From contig NZ_LNRF01000001.1 in assembly GCF_001557875.1 (NCBI RefSeq), forward strand, positions 434,001 through 498,000: a stretch of DNA of 64,000 nt. Reading direction: 5' to 3'. The DNA is from Vibrio splendidus. GTDB lineage: Bacteria; Pseudomonadota; Gammaproteobacteria; Enterobacterales; Vibrionaceae. The notes under the pieces were generated by a model, which did not search any database, had not been told where the DNA came from, and saw only the letters and a program-made list of their open reading frames with translations. Shown in pieces: positions 8,723 to 20,225 of this stretch; position 1 is the stretch's first letter; every line of letters begins with the position of its first letter. The translations under genes and the position numbers were made by a program.

Positions 8723-8756
8723 AAAAAGAGCGAGAGGTAAGCTACTCGCTCTTTTT
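8723..8756. terminator. Bidirectional intrinsic terminator between M20 gene and KDPG aldolase gene
   Basis: A 12-bp perfect stem (AAAAAGAGCGAG / CTCGCTCTTTTT) with a 10-base loop and A/T tracts on both sides. It lies between convergent genes ending at 8714 (+) and 8798 (-). Confidence 0.88.
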
Positions 8757-8797
8757 GTATGTAAGGCGTTATCAAATTGGTGAACGCCTTAGTTTGC

Positions 8798-9427
8798 TTA
8801 ACTATTCACTTGCTCAACAATCTCTCGCGTTAGGCGTGCGATCTCGTCCCACTCACCGTCTATAACCAGCTTCTTGTCCACCATCCATGTACCACCGCAG
8901 GCTAATACCTGGGGCACTGCTAAGTAGTTATCGATGTTTGATGGCGTGATACCGCCTGTAGGCATCAGTCGAATATCGCCGTATGGGCCAACTAACGATT
9001 TAACCATACTGATACCGCCTGATGCTTCTGCTGGGAAGAACTTCAAGGTTGTTAGGCCCATCTCTAATGCCGCTTCAACGGTGCTTGGATTGTTCACACC
9101 TGGAATGATATCGATGCCGCTCTCTTGGCATGCTTTAACTGTGTTCGGATTAAAGCCCGGTGATACCACAAACGTCGCGCCCGCTTCTTTTGCTGCGAGT
9201 GCTTGCCCACGGTTTAAGATGGTGCCCGCGCCGATCAGCATGTCAGGCTGTGCTTGGCGAAGCAGTCGGATAGCTTCAACAGCGGCGTCTGAACGGAACG
9301 TAATCTCAGCTGCTGGAAGCCCATTCTCAGCCAATACTTTGCCTAGAGGGATAATATCCTCTGCGTTATCAATGGCGATAACAGGGATAACTTTAAGTGC
9401 TTTTAGCTGTTCGTTAATTGTAGACAT
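8798..9427 (-). CDS. eda: KDPG aldolase (2-dehydro-3-deoxy-phosphogluconate aldolase), copy 1
   Basis: 209 residues; splits 2-keto-3-deoxy-6-phosphogluconate into pyruvate and glyceraldehyde 3-phosphate in the cytoplasm. The catalytic residues are visible: Glu41 in PAAEITFRS and the Schiff-base Lys129 in TLKFFPAEASGG. GAGTILN, VSPGFNP, PGVNNPST and MPTGGI complete the TIM-barrel signature. It ends a minus-strand set PTS - kdgK - eda with a 15-base gap to kdgK. A second copy at 33126-33752 is about four fifths identical by eye and also follows a kdgK gene. Confidence 0.95.
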   Translation of the reverse strand: MSTINEQLKALKVIPVIAIDNAEDIIPLGKVLAENGLPAAEITFRSDAAVEAIRLLRQAQPDMLIGAGTILNRGQALAAKEAGATFVVSPGFNPNTVKACQESGIDIIPGVNNPSTVEAALEMGLTTLKFFPAEASGGISMVKSLVGPYGDIRLMPTGGITPSNIDNYLAVPQVLACGGTWMVDKKLVIDGEWDEIARLTREIVEQVNS

Positions 9428-9442
9428 GTGTACTTCTTAATA

Positions 9443-10411
9443 TCAGTTTGAAAGAGTGTCGGTGATGGATTTTGGGATGATTGCGCCATGATGTTGAATC
9501 ACCAATCTGGCTAACGCATTACCTTGGTGGCAGGCTTCTTCAATAGAACCTCCAGCGAGATAGCAAGAGAAGAAACCGCCGTTAAAAGAGTCGCCAGCAG
9601 AGGTGCTATCAACCACAGTCTCGACAGGTGTCGTTGTGATTTTTACGGGCTCATTTGCGGGGTTTTCGCTGATCAAGCAGCCTTCAGCTCCAAGCTTGAC
9701 AACAACGATTTTGACACCGAGTGCATGCAGCCTTGTTATGGTGTCTTGTGGTGTTTGATCGCTCCACAACAGTTGTTCATCATCGAACGTGACTAGAGCT
9801 ATGTCGGTCGCTTTATAGCCCAATAGATAGCACTCTTTAGTTGCGGCCTCTGAGCCCCACAACTTTGGTCGATAGTTACTATCAAAGGCGATGGTAACGC
9901 CACGTTCACGTAGGCCTTCTATGATAGTGAGCAACTTTAGTTGATCGCTGTGTGGCAGTATCGCGAGGGAAATACCACTTAGAAACACCATATCAACGTC
10001 ACGAAGTTGGTTCGCTATCTTATCGAAATCTGAGTGCTGTACCATGTAGCGAGCAGCCGAATCGTTACGCCAGTATAGGAAGGTGCGCTCACCAACATTG
10101 TCGAGTTGAATGAGATAGAGCCCGGGTGAACGCTGCTCGTCAATCAGTACGAACTCGGTTGATAGCCCTTCATCCTGCCATCGGTTAAGCATCTCTTGGC
10201 TGATAGCGTCTGAGCCAAGCGCCGTAACATAGCTTGTTTGTATCGCTGGATTCGCAGTGTTATTGCTACTCATGGGATTGCTAGCCGCAGCGCTACGGTT
10301 CAAGTAGATTGCCGCGTTTAATGTGTCTCCACCATAGCTTTGATGCATGTTGCCAAATGGAGCCCCATTTAGTTCAATCATGCACTCACCGATGATTGCG
10401 ATGTGGGTCAT
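9443..10411 (-). CDS. kdgK: 2-keto-3-deoxygluconate kinase, copy 1
   Basis: 322 residues of the PfkB/ribokinase family. The start MTHIAIIGECMIELNG is typical of KdgK, GGDTLNAAIYL binds sugar, and VDSTSAGDSFNGGFFSCYL carries the anion hole and catalytic Asp near residue 270. Phosphorylates KDG to KDPG, which the adjacent Eda cleaves. ATG 10411 is preceded by AAGGAAAGG at a distance of about 12 bases on the minus strand. A paralogue lies at 33762-34739. In this locus KDG would come from the divergent RspA/ManD-type dehydratase. Confidence 0.94.
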   Translation of the reverse strand: MTHIAIIGECMIELNGAPFGNMHQSYGGDTLNAAIYLNRSAAASNPMSSNNTANPAIQTSYVTALGSDAISQEMLNRWQDEGLSTEFVLIDEQRSPGLYLIQLDNVGERTFLYWRNDSAARYMVQHSDFDKIANQLRDVDMVFLSGISLAILPHSDQLKLLTIIEGLRERGVTIAFDSNYRPKLWGSEAATKECYLLGYKATDIALVTFDDEQLLWSDQTPQDTITRLHALGVKIVVVKLGAEGCLISENPANEPVKITTTPVETVVDSTSAGDSFNGGFFSCYLAGGSIEEACHQGNALARLVIQHHGAIIPKSITDTLSN

Positions 10412-10455
10412 AATATAGCCTTAGAAAGGAAAGGTTGGTTTTGTTCGTATTGAGG

Positions 10456-10487
10456 AAGCATGACCATAACGAGATATGGTCATGCTT
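10456..10487 (-). repeat. Strong hairpin between PTS gene and kdgK
   Basis: A perfect 12-bp stem, AAGCATGACCAT / ATGGTCATGCTT, with an 8-base loop. The T run follows only on the plus strand, where no gene leads into it. On the minus-strand mRNA it would be an inter-cistronic hairpin 3' of the PTS gene, able to stabilise or decouple the upstream message. A smaller hairpin, TCTTAC-GGGA-GTAAGA, lies at 10500-10515 directly after the PTS stop. Confidence 0.7.
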
Positions 10488-10523
10488 TTTCGAATCTAAT
10501 CTTACGGGAGTAAGACTAGCCGA

Positions 10524-11957
10524 TTATTTGTTGTCTAGTTTCACGAACAACAGTGTTAATACGTAAGACAGTGCGAACACACCTACCACGCCCATGATTG
10601 CTTGAAGGAAGTTTTGTGTACCGCTTGCAAGGTAAGCTGGCAGGCTGAATACAGACGAAAGAATGTAGCTCGTTAAGTGAGTATCAATCGTTACTGAGAT
10701 AGCACCGAACACACCTGCTGCTAAACTCGCAGTCATCATCGCTTTGGTATATTTAGTTAGGACACCAAATAGAGCTGGCTCCGTGATGCCTAAGATAGCG
10801 GTAACACTTGAGCCCATCGTAATTGAAGATTGCTCTTTAGAAACCGTTTTACGTTGCTTGTGCCAGATAGCCATTGTCGCGCCAGCAATTGCCATGTTAC
10901 CCAAACACATGATTGGCATAAGTAGATCCTTACCATACAGTGCAAAGTTGTTCAGGCTGATTGGCGTCATGCTGTGGTGGATACCAAATACAATAGTAAT
11001 CGGGCGAGTTAGACCAAATACAAAGCCTGTTAACGTCGGAGAGATCTCCAGCAATGAACTCATTACCCAACCAGCACCGTTACTTAGCCAAATGCCAGCA
11101 GGACCAACAAATGATAGCGTGATGGTTGAAGTAACCGTAAAGGCAAGCAGTGGTGTAAATACAGGCTTCGCTGAAGAAGGTACTAGACGGTCAACTAACG
11201 GAGTCACTTTAGACAGTAACCAGATTGCAAGAATCGCAGGAACAATTGCACCGCCGTAGTTGAGCAGCTCAATAGGAACCACGCCAAGAACGGTTAGCTC
11301 CGGAGCTGCACCTGCGTCTTTTAGCATTGCTGCTTTATCAACAAGCAGAGGCGCTAGCATTGCTGAAGAGACAGCAAGCGCAATATATTCGTTTACTTTG
11401 AATACTTTAGCTGCAGAGAAAGAAACCAACATAGGTAAGAAGAAGAACACCGCGACAGAAATTGAACGGAAGAAGTAAACCGTGTCTGAGGTTTCAGAGA
11501 TAACATTGGTTGCAATGAGACCTGATAACAGACCCATGAGCATACCGGCACCAGCAATGGCTGGTACAACAGGACCAAAGATGCCCGCGACAATGCGCAT
11601 CACACCTTGGAATAGCTTGCCTTTCTCTAGCTCATCAGCAGGAGTCGCGTCAGCTTGCTGAGTGTTTGAGAGTGCGTTGAACCACTTCTCGACCTCAACT
11701 CCAATGATGACCTGGGTTTGGCCTTGTTGAAGGACCACACCTTTCACATCTGCGATCTGCTTGACCGCTTCTTCGTCTACCAGCGATTCGTCTGCTAATT
11801 TGAAGCGCAACCTTGTCATACAGTGCGTGATACTCACGATGTTGTCTTCACCACCAACAGCGGTGACTAATAACTGTATATTTTCGTTGAAATTTTTCTT
11901 TTTCGATGATGACTTAGAGTTATTCACAACGGCATCACTCTTTTCTACCATTTGCAT
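10524..11957 (-). CDS. PTS permease EIIBC, glucose/sucrose superfamily
   Basis: 477 residues. A charged N-terminal extension (1-22) precedes the EIIB domain (about 25-95) with the phosphorylated cysteine Cys46 in SITHCMTRLRF. The EIIC domain (about 115-470) has about ten membrane segments, with GLTRPITIVFGIHHSMTP and LGITEPALFGV as typical EIIC motifs. There is no EIIA domain, so phosphate would come from a separate EIIA such as Crr. The B-C order matches sucrose, trehalose, beta-glucoside and MurNAc permeases. AGGTG stands before ATG 11957. It is operonic with kdgK and eda and diverges from the sugar-acid dehydratase gene. No phospho-glycosidase is nearby, which makes the substrate unclear. 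Confidence 0.88.
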   Translation of the reverse strand: MQMVEKSDAVVNNSKSSSKKKNFNENIQLLVTAVGGEDNIVSITHCMTRLRFKLADESLVDEEAVKQIADVKGVVLQQGQTQVIIGVEVEKWFNALSNTQQADATPADELEKGKLFQGVMRIVAGIFGPVVPAIAGAGMLMGLLSGLIATNVISETSDTVYFFRSISVAVFFFLPMLVSFSAAKVFKVNEYIALAVSSAMLAPLLVDKAAMLKDAGAAPELTVLGVVPIELLNYGGAIVPAILAIWLLSKVTPLVDRLVPSSAKPVFTPLLAFTVTSTITLSFVGPAGIWLSNGAGWVMSSLLEISPTLTGFVFGLTRPITIVFGIHHSMTPISLNNFALYGKDLLMPIMCLGNMAIAGATMAIWHKQRKTVSKEQSSITMGSSVTAILGITEPALFGVLTKYTKAMMTASLAAGVFGAISVTIDTHLTSYILSSVFSLPAYLASGTQNFLQAIMGVVGVFALSYVLTLLFVKLDNK

Positions 11958-12218
11958 ACTACACCTGTTATTGGAATATATTTAACTCGAGAAATCATAA
12001 CGACAACCAATTTAAATCCAACGGAGAAAAAAGAGATCTCAATCACATTTAAAATTCGAAAAATTAATTTTTCAGCGTTTTTTGCCAATTGGTATGTTTT
12101 GTTTATCAAAAAAAAACACTTAACGTACCAATTATTTTTGGGCAAAAATTAGCGCTTGAAATGTGATTTTTAAAGCGGTTAGATAATAGGAGTTGACTTA
12201 AGTTTAGGTTATTTAATT
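11958..12218. promoter_or_regulatory. Divergent promoter region with inverted repeat (PTS / ManD-like gene)
   Basis: 261 AT-rich bases. AATTGGTATGTT (12087-12098) and AACGTACCAATT (12122-12133) are inverted repeats with one mismatch around a poly-A spacer. Outside them, TTTTTGCC and GGGCAAAAA form another inverted pair. This is a plausible looped or paired operator for a regulator of this locus, such as the GntR or HTH protein; the assignment is inference. Confidence 0.5.
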
Positions 12219-13418
12219 GTGAAAGAAACTATTATATCCGATATCCATTGTATTATTACTAAACCAGACAGACACAACCTCATTACCGTTGTCGTAGAAA
12301 CGAATGAAGGTGTGACTGGCTTTGGTTGTGCGACATTCCAACAAAGACCGCTTGCTGTAAAAATAATGGTCGATGAATATTTAAAACCTATTCTTATTGG
12401 TAAAAACGCCAATAATATTGAAGACTTATGGCAAATGATGATGGTCAACGCTTATTGGCGAAATGGCCCTGTTATCAATAATGCAATTTCCGGTGTTGAT
12501 ATGGCACTGTGGGATATTAAAGCCAAATTGGCGGGTATGCCGTTACACCAGTTATTTGGTGGTAAGTCTCGTGATGCTATTCCTGTATACACACACGCGA
12601 CTAGCGACACAATGGAAGGTATTTATGAGCTGGTGGAATCTTTCTTAGACAAAGGCTACAAGCACATTCGTTGTCAGCTTGGTTTCTATGGTGGCGTTCC
12701 AACCGATTTGCATACCACTCAAAGCCCGACTGAAGGCTCGTACTACGACCAAGATCAGTACATGGACAACACGCTAACCATGTTTAAGTCGTTGAGAGAG
12801 AAGTATGGTAATCAATTCCATATTCTTCATGATGTTCACGAGCGCCTTTTCCCGAACCAAGCGATACAATTTGCCAAAGAAGTGGAGCAATATAAGCCGT
12901 ACTTCATTGAAGATATTCTTCCGCCAAACCAAACGGAATGGCTAGACAATATTCGTAGCCAAAGCTCAGTATCATTGGGCTTAGGTGAGTTATTTAATAA
13001 CCCTGAAGAGTGGAAGTCTCTAATCGCGAATCGTCGAATCGACTTCATCCGTTGTCATGTTTCACAAATCGGTGGTATTACGCCAGCTCTGAAACTCGGG
13101 CATCTATGCCAGAACTTCGGTGTACGTATTGCGTGGCACTGTCCGCCAGATATGACGCCAATTGGCGCTGCGGTGAATACGCATTTGAACGTGCATTTAC
13201 ATAATGCAGCGATTCAAGAGCATGTCGAATATAACGAGAATACGCACAAGGTATTCCCGAACGCTGCAGAGCCAATTAATGGCTACTTATACGCTTCAGA
13301 AATCGCAGGTATTGGTGTTGAAATTGACCGAGAGGTTGCAGCCGAGTTCCCCGTTATGTATCGCCCCCACGAGTGGACTCAAAGTCGCCTTCCTGATGGC
13401 GCGATTCACACTCCATAA
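12219..13418 (+). CDS. Enolase superfamily sugar-acid dehydratase, RspA / D-mannonate dehydratase (ManD) type
   Basis: 399 residues from GTG 12219; an in-frame TAA just upstream rules out a longer protein. The capping domain (about 1-115) contains [21 protein letters not shown]. The barrel carries the Mg ligands Asp ([10 protein letters not shown]), Glu (YFIEDILPP) and Glu (GLGELFNN), with the catalytic His in the DVHER segment. [16 protein letters not shown] and [15 protein letters not shown] are characteristic of the RspA/ManD group. The family dehydrates D-mannonate and/or D-gluconate to KDG, although some RspA-like members are nearly inactive. Divergent kdgK and eda, which use KDG, support a dehydratase role. 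Annotation as starvation-sensing protein RspA is the alternative name. Confidence 0.88.
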   Translation: MKETIISDIHCIITKPDRHNLITVVVETNEGVTGFGCATFQQRPLAVKIMVDEYLKPILIGKNANNIEDLWQMMMVNAYWRNGPVINNAISGVDMALWDIKAKLAGMPLHQLFGGKSRDAIPVYTHATSDTMEGIYELVESFLDKGYKHIRCQLGFYGGVPTDLHTTQSPTEGSYYDQDQYMDNTLTMFKSLREKYGNQFHILHDVHERLFPNQAIQFAKEVEQYKPYFIEDILPPNQTEWLDNIRSQSSVSLGLGELFNNPEEWKSLIANRRIDFIRCHVSQIGGITPALKLGHLCQNFGVRIAWHCPPDMTPIGAAVNTHLNVHLHNAAIQEHVEYNENTHKVFPNAAEPINGYLYASEIAGIGVEIDREVAAEFPVMYRPHEWTQSRLPDGAIHTP

Positions 13419-13438
13419 CTCATTGAGTTAACTAAAAT

Positions 13439-13462
13439 GGCCGCAGATAGCGGCCTTTTTTT
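13439..13462 (+). terminator. Intrinsic terminator after the ManD-like gene
   Basis: GGCCGC-AGATA-GCGGCC followed by seven T residues, 20 bases after the stop codon. Confidence 0.92.
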
Positions 13463-14178
13463 GTCTGAAACTTATCGTTAGTTTTAGCTTTTTTGTCAGT
13501 CTTCGTTCTCGATTTGTTGCTGTTGCTGTTGCTGGCCTAGCTAATCAATCAGCAAGTAATCAGAATTTTCATATCCAAACTATTAGTATTACCTCTCACA
13601 TACCTTCAATTAACTGACTTTAAATAGTTCAGAATTAACAGGCTGATTATCATGAAAATACTTCATTATAAATGCACATTAATTTGGCTACTTACTAGGG
13701 TTTTATTTTTGATAAAAATTTAAGTTTGATTTGATCGGTTCATGAAAAAGTAGTGATTTACATTAATTATCACTATTAATATCTTTAATATGGCTTCATT
13801 AACCTTTAGCTATTGAAAGTTTAATTAACAATTTAGCTGTTATTAAATAAATTTCAGGGTATTGAAAGTTAAGTAATTTAGCGTGTTTGTTATAAAATTA
13901 CCCAAGTTTTTAGTGTTATTTGGCCTGTATTGTGCAATAGAGGTTATTTTAGTTTTTGATTTTGTGTTTTATATTTAAAGTGTTGAATTTAAAGGTTATT
14001 TTGATAAGTGTAAAACAGTGATTTAGGTCTGCAATTCCAGATTAATAATATTGTGAATGAGGAGTTAATTAGTAAATATACGCCCTAGAAATCGAGTCGA
14101 ATACTGTCCATATATTTCAACTTGAAGATCAAATAGTTGCTATGCAACTAATAACAATAAAATAATATTAGGGTTTAT
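13463..14178. promoter_or_regulatory. Long AT-rich leader region of the porin gene
   Basis: About 716 bases without a supported gene and clearly more AT-rich than the flanking genes. TATTGAAAGTT occurs near 13811 and again near 13860. Many T and A runs suggest bent, H-NS-prone DNA, which is inference. AGGG about 6 bases before ATG 14179 is the likely ribosome binding site of the porin gene. No tRNA or obvious small RNA was recognised. Confidence 0.4.
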
Positions 14179-15273
14179 ATGAAAAGCACATTCAAACTGT
14201 CTTTAGCTGCTGTTTTAGTTACTTCTGCAATGGGGGCTCATGCAGGCATTGCCATTGTTGATACAGAAGAAGGTAACTTCTCTGTTGGTGGTAACGTGGA
14301 GCTGAACTTCAACTACCAAGATCGAGAGTCGAATGATAATGGTGACGCAGAGTTCAACCAAGATGGTCGAGTTCTGATTGAGTTCGCTGGCGAAAAGTAC
14401 ACCAGTAATGGTCACTATGTTGGGGTTAAAGCGCAGCCTTTATTTGAAAGCACAGGCAATGTTGCACTCGATGATGCCTACTTTGAGTTCGGCAAAAAAG
14501 ACGGGTGGGCGATCAAAGCGGGTCGTTTTGAAGCCTACGATATGTTCCCTGTCGGCCTTGATGTTTTCCTAGAGTATTCAGGTGATACCTCAAATGAACT
14601 TTATACAGGTGGCAGCGCTTATATCTACCAGATGAAAGAAGCTCGCGGTCGTGGTTCTGATGGTCAGTTGATGTATAGCCAAAGTTTTGGGGATCTGTAT
14701 GTCGAGGTTGGTACGATGATCGGTGACCGCTCTGACTTGTTCTCTGATAGCTACCATGGTGTGGACGTAGACCACGACAACGCCAAAGACGCGTTCCTTG
14801 TTCGCCCGGTTGTGTCATATAAAATGGGTGACTTTACTGTTGCAGCCTCAATGGAAACTAACTTAGTTAGCGATGCCGTTGTCGACACCTCGGGTAAAGA
14901 TATCTCTGACCGAACTGGCTATGGTCTAACAGGTAATTGGTCTAATGATTCTTGGAGCGTTAACGCTAACTTTGCTTACTTAGATGCGGTAGATGAGACC
15001 AATGCAACCGCGGGTTTGAACGCGCTTTATAACAACTTCGGTATCGGTTACATCTATGGTGCGAACGAATATGATTCCACATGGGCGAAAGGTGATGTGA
15101 CGGTTAACACGGGTTACGCATCTTATGAGTTCCAGAATGTGCTCGAAGTACAAGACTTCTCTGTTCTTCTTGGTACTTATTACACGACGGTCGACAACAA
15201 AACGACCAATACATCTGCGTTCTCTGAAGACGATGATTTTGGTGCTCGCGTACGTTTGTACTACGAATTCTAA
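14179..15273 (+). CDS. Outer-membrane porin, carbohydrate-type
   Basis: 364 residues. A signal peptide with a cleavage site near AHA-G (residue 22) precedes a protein of alternating beta-strand character ending in Phe (RVRLYYEF), the usual outer-membrane insertion signal. AIKAGRFEAYDMFPVGLDVFLEYSG and LFSDSYHG are reminiscent of glycoporins of the RafY type. It is monocistronic behind a long AT-rich leader and ahead of a terminator. Flanked by GH63, PTS and sugar-acid genes, it probably admits the oligosaccharide or sugar acid used by the locus. A general Vibrio porin cannot be excluded. Confidence 0.8.
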   Translation: MKSTFKLSLAAVLVTSAMGAHAGIAIVDTEEGNFSVGGNVELNFNYQDRESNDNGDAEFNQDGRVLIEFAGEKYTSNGHYVGVKAQPLFESTGNVALDDAYFEFGKKDGWAIKAGRFEAYDMFPVGLDVFLEYSGDTSNELYTGGSAYIYQMKEARGRGSDGQLMYSQSFGDLYVEVGTMIGDRSDLFSDSYHGVDVDHDNAKDAFLVRPVVSYKMGDFTVAASMETNLVSDAVVDTSGKDISDRTGYGLTGNWSNDSWSVNANFAYLDAVDETNATAGLNALYNNFGIGYIYGANEYDSTWAKGDVTVNTGYASYEFQNVLEVQDFSVLLGTYYTTVDNKTTNTSAFSEDDDFGARVRLYYEF

Positions 15274-15297
15274 TAACAGTTGATTCAATTCTACTGA

Positions 15298-15328
15298 CAA
15301 CCCGCCACTGTGCGGGTTGTTGCTTTTA
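15298..15328 (+). terminator. Intrinsic terminator after the porin gene
   Basis: CAACCCGC / GCGGGTTG stem (15298-15305 with 15312-15319), then a T-rich stretch, 25 bases after the stop codon. Confidence 0.8.
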
Positions 15329-15393
15329 GGGAATAACGGAAACTAGAGAAACTAAACATGGGAAGACAAAGTAGCTGAATACAAATAAAACCG

Positions 15394-16101
15394 TTACTTT
15401 TTGTCTCGGAAGCTCATGCTCTCACTGTTAAAAGGCGTGTGGTAGGTGCATTGGTAGTTGATGTCGATGATATCGCTGACGATAAACAGCTCCCCCGATG
15501 CTAAGAAACCTCGGTTGGTGATATTCATCGCCGCCGCATTTTTTTTGCAGCCGAGCAACTCCGCATCTTCTTTAGACACATTGATCGCTTGGTACGTCGT
15601 TAAGTAGCTATCGATCTGAAGGCCTTTTGCTAGCGCATGTTTCTGGATTGAGTTTTCAATGATCTCGGCATTCATCTCTGGGAAGACATTGACAGGGATC
15701 TTGGCTTCTTCGATCTGAACTACTTTGTTGTTAATCAATCGAAGCCGTCTAATTTTCCAAATGTAATCATTGTCGTCTAAAGAAAAAATCTGCTGTTCGT
15801 GGTTGTCGGGTAGCGCTTTATTCAGCTGGAGCTTTTTATAAGAGATCTCTTCAAAACTGTTTTCAGTAATGGAGTTGTACACCAGTGGTGTACCAATGAG
15901 AGAAGTGTTGACGAAGTAACCAGAACCCACCTTAGATTTCACCATTCCAATGGCCTCTAGCTTGGCTAGTGCCTTACGAATCGTGAAACGAGATAATCCA
16001 TATATTTCAGACAGTTCTCTTTCAGCAGGAAGCTTATGGCTGATACTGTTTTGGCAAATTTTGCTCACAATATCTTGAACAACTAATTCATATTTTTTCA
16101 T
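15394..16101 (-). CDS. GntR family regulator with UTRA effector domain
   Basis: 235 residues. The N-terminal winged helix (about 1-70) contains KLPAERELSEIYGLSRFTIRKALAKLEAIGMVKSK followed by the wing VGSGYFV. The C-terminal UTRA domain (about 85-225) has IWKIRRLRLINNKVVQIEEAKIP and ends DIIDINYQCTYHTPF, as in HutC-type regulators that bind sugars or sugar phosphates. It lies downstream of the GH63 gene on the same strand, separated by a terminator, and convergent with the porin gene. It is the likely local regulator of the porin/PTS/ManD genes, though the target is not shown by sequence. Confidence 0.87.
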   Translation of the reverse strand: MKKYELVVQDIVSKICQNSISHKLPAERELSEIYGLSRFTIRKALAKLEAIGMVKSKVGSGYFVNTSLIGTPLVYNSITENSFEEISYKKLQLNKALPDNHEQQIFSLDDNDYIWKIRRLRLINNKVVQIEEAKIPVNVFPEMNAEIIENSIQKHALAKGLQIDSYLTTYQAINVSKEDAELLGCKKNAAAMNITNRGFLASGELFIVSDIIDINYQCTYHTPFNSESMSFRDKK

Positions 16102-16326
16102 TCTAAAAACTTAAAAAAACACTCATGGTGATAAAATTATAGTTAACTAAATCAGAGACTCAGCACATTCCGAACTAGCCGATAATTCTAACATAGAAGG
16201 CCATTTAGATGATGAGAAATAGGGTGTTTTGAAGGGCGAGTTCGAGCATTACTTCTGGGTGTGTGACTTCATTCTCTTTCTTGGTTAGATAAGCGTGAAG
16301 GCGAACTTACGTGTAAGCAGATATAA

Positions 16327-16354
16327 AAAAGCCACAGCATTTACTGTGACTTTT
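16327..16354 (-). terminator. Intrinsic terminator after the GH63 gene
   Basis: On the minus strand AAAAG-T-CACAG pairs with CTGTG-G-CTTTT, one mismatch, followed by a T tract. It lies 81 bases past the GH63 stop and before the GntR gene. The rest of the 333-base gap (16102-16434) holds no supported gene. Confidence 0.8.
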
Positions 16355-16380
16355 GAATCTAACTTGAAGAGGGTTAAGCG

Positions 16381-16409
16381 GTTGCAGATGCTAGGGGGGG
16401 ATCTGCAAC
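16381..16409. repeat. Inverted repeat with G-run loop after the GH63 stop
   Basis: GTTGCAGAT and ATCTGCAAC are a perfect 9-bp inverted repeat enclosing GCTAGGGGGGG. It begins 26 bases past the GH63 stop codon and lies between the stop and the T-tract terminator. Confidence 0.7.
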
Positions 16410-16434
16410 GCCTAATATCTAATGAGTGTGGCTG

Positions 16435-19209
<2,775 letters not shown>

Positions 19210-19279
19210 TCAGCTTTATTTATTTCACTTATTGGTATGAGAAAAGATCGCTTATTTACGTCTTTTCTTTATTTATTAA

Positions 19280-19298
19280 ACTTGTTTAAACAACAAGT
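19280..19298. promoter_or_regulatory. Palindrome upstream of the GH63 gene
   Basis: ACTTGTT-TAAAC-AACAAGT, perfect 7-bp arms, in the 179-base gap between the HTH regulator stop and the GH63 start. A related ACTTGT...ACAAGT pair lies upstream of the regulator itself, so this may be its operator. Confidence 0.5.
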
Positions 19299-19304
19299 AA
19301 TTAA

Positions 19305-20072
19305 TTATTGTTCGTTTGCCATCGATATGGCTTTTAATAATTCACCATCAATATTTGGAATCGTATCAGAAAGAAATATCTGATTGCCTGGTGTGTAGGT
19401 CATCAACACATTCCTGAGTCGTTCGCTACCTTCACTGTTCTTGTTTTGTACATCAAACTCAATCAGTTTGTTGTATACTTCGTTCGCCAGTTTCTCTTCT
19501 TGTTCTTCAGTAATGGCAATGCTTCCCATACAGATAGGGGGACGTACATCATGGCTGAAAACTTCATTTCGAAAACGTTTAGCGAATAAAGTATCAAGCT
19601 TAGAACCTTCTTCAAAAATAAAACGGCCTTGATCTTTGAATCGGTATTGGTCATTACCTTTCAATTCAACATAATCCATCATTTCTAATGCGCGAAAATA
19701 TATGGCGACTGACGTATGGCTCAGTTGGTATTTTTTGGCAATATCTTGTGGTGACCATTCCTTGCGTCGTAATAGATACAGGAAATCAAACAAATATGGA
19801 TATTGGTTAAATATTTCACTGTTGATGTCGGTAATAAACTGCTCGTTCTCTTGCTGTAATTGTTTGCCTCGCATAGATAATTCTACTAAGTCAGTATCTA
19901 AATGAGTGGCATACGAAAGTATTTTATCCAGCCCCAAAGACGTATTGTGCAGTTGTCTTTTAATCGTTGAGAGAGGAATTGCCATCCCAGTAGAGAGATC
20001 GGAATAACAAATACCTTTCTCTTTGATTTTTTCTCGTAAAGCAGCAAGTAAATACGTTGCAGAATTATTCAT
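19305..20072 (-). CDS. HTH transcriptional regulator (XRE-like N-terminus plus winged helix)
   Basis: 255 residues. The N-terminal part (about 8-65) resembles an XRE-type helix-turn-helix: LREKIKEKGICYSDLSTGMAIPLSTIKRQL. A second HTH (about 105-150) reads EWSPQDIAKKYQLSHTSVAIYFRALEMMDYVELK. The C-terminal 100 residues show no recognised effector fold. The layout is seen in uncharacterised proteobacterial regulators. It sits 179 bases upstream of GH63 on the same strand and is probably its regulator, with ACTTGTT-type palindromes before both genes. I do not recognise a named family member. Confidence 0.75.
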   Translation of the reverse strand: MNNSATYLLAALREKIKEKGICYSDLSTGMAIPLSTIKRQLHNTSLGLDKILSYATHLDTDLVELSMRGKQLQQENEQFITDINSEIFNQYPYLFDFLYLLRRKEWSPQDIAKKYQLSHTSVAIYFRALEMMDYVELKGNDQYRFKDQGRFIFEEGSKLDTLFAKRFRNEVFSHDVRPPICMGSIAITEEQEEKLANEVYNKLIEFDVQNKNSEGSERLRNVLMTYTPGNQIFLSDTIPNIDGELLKAISMANEQ

Positions 20073-20203
20073 CTAACAATGCCTGTTTTATTTTTGTCAG
20101 CATCCTTGATAATAATTTCAAGAGAGTCCTACTCTTGTGATTCTGGTTCCAAATATTTCTAATATTTACTGTGAGTTAAATAATTGCCAAACTTGAGGTT
20201 TTT

Positions 20204-20225
20204 ACTTGTTGTTATTTGTACAAGT
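20204..20225. promoter_or_regulatory. ACTTGT/ACAAGT inverted repeat upstream of HTH regulator gene
   Basis: ACTTGT (20204-20209) and ACAAGT (20220-20225) with a 10-base spacer, 132 bases before the regulator start. The half sites match the palindrome before GH63, but the spacing differs (10 against a 7-bp arm with 5). Confidence 0.4.

Noticed and set aside
8934..9440. 168-residue plus-strand frame opposite eda
   Set aside because: Fully antisense to KDPG aldolase and without a family pattern.
11952..12152. 66-residue frames on both strands in the PTS/ManD gap
   Set aside because: AT-rich, low-complexity product in a divergent promoter region with palindromes.
14513..14818. 101-residue minus-strand frame over the porin gene
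   Set aside because: Overlaps a convincing outer-membrane protein and has an unlikely composition.
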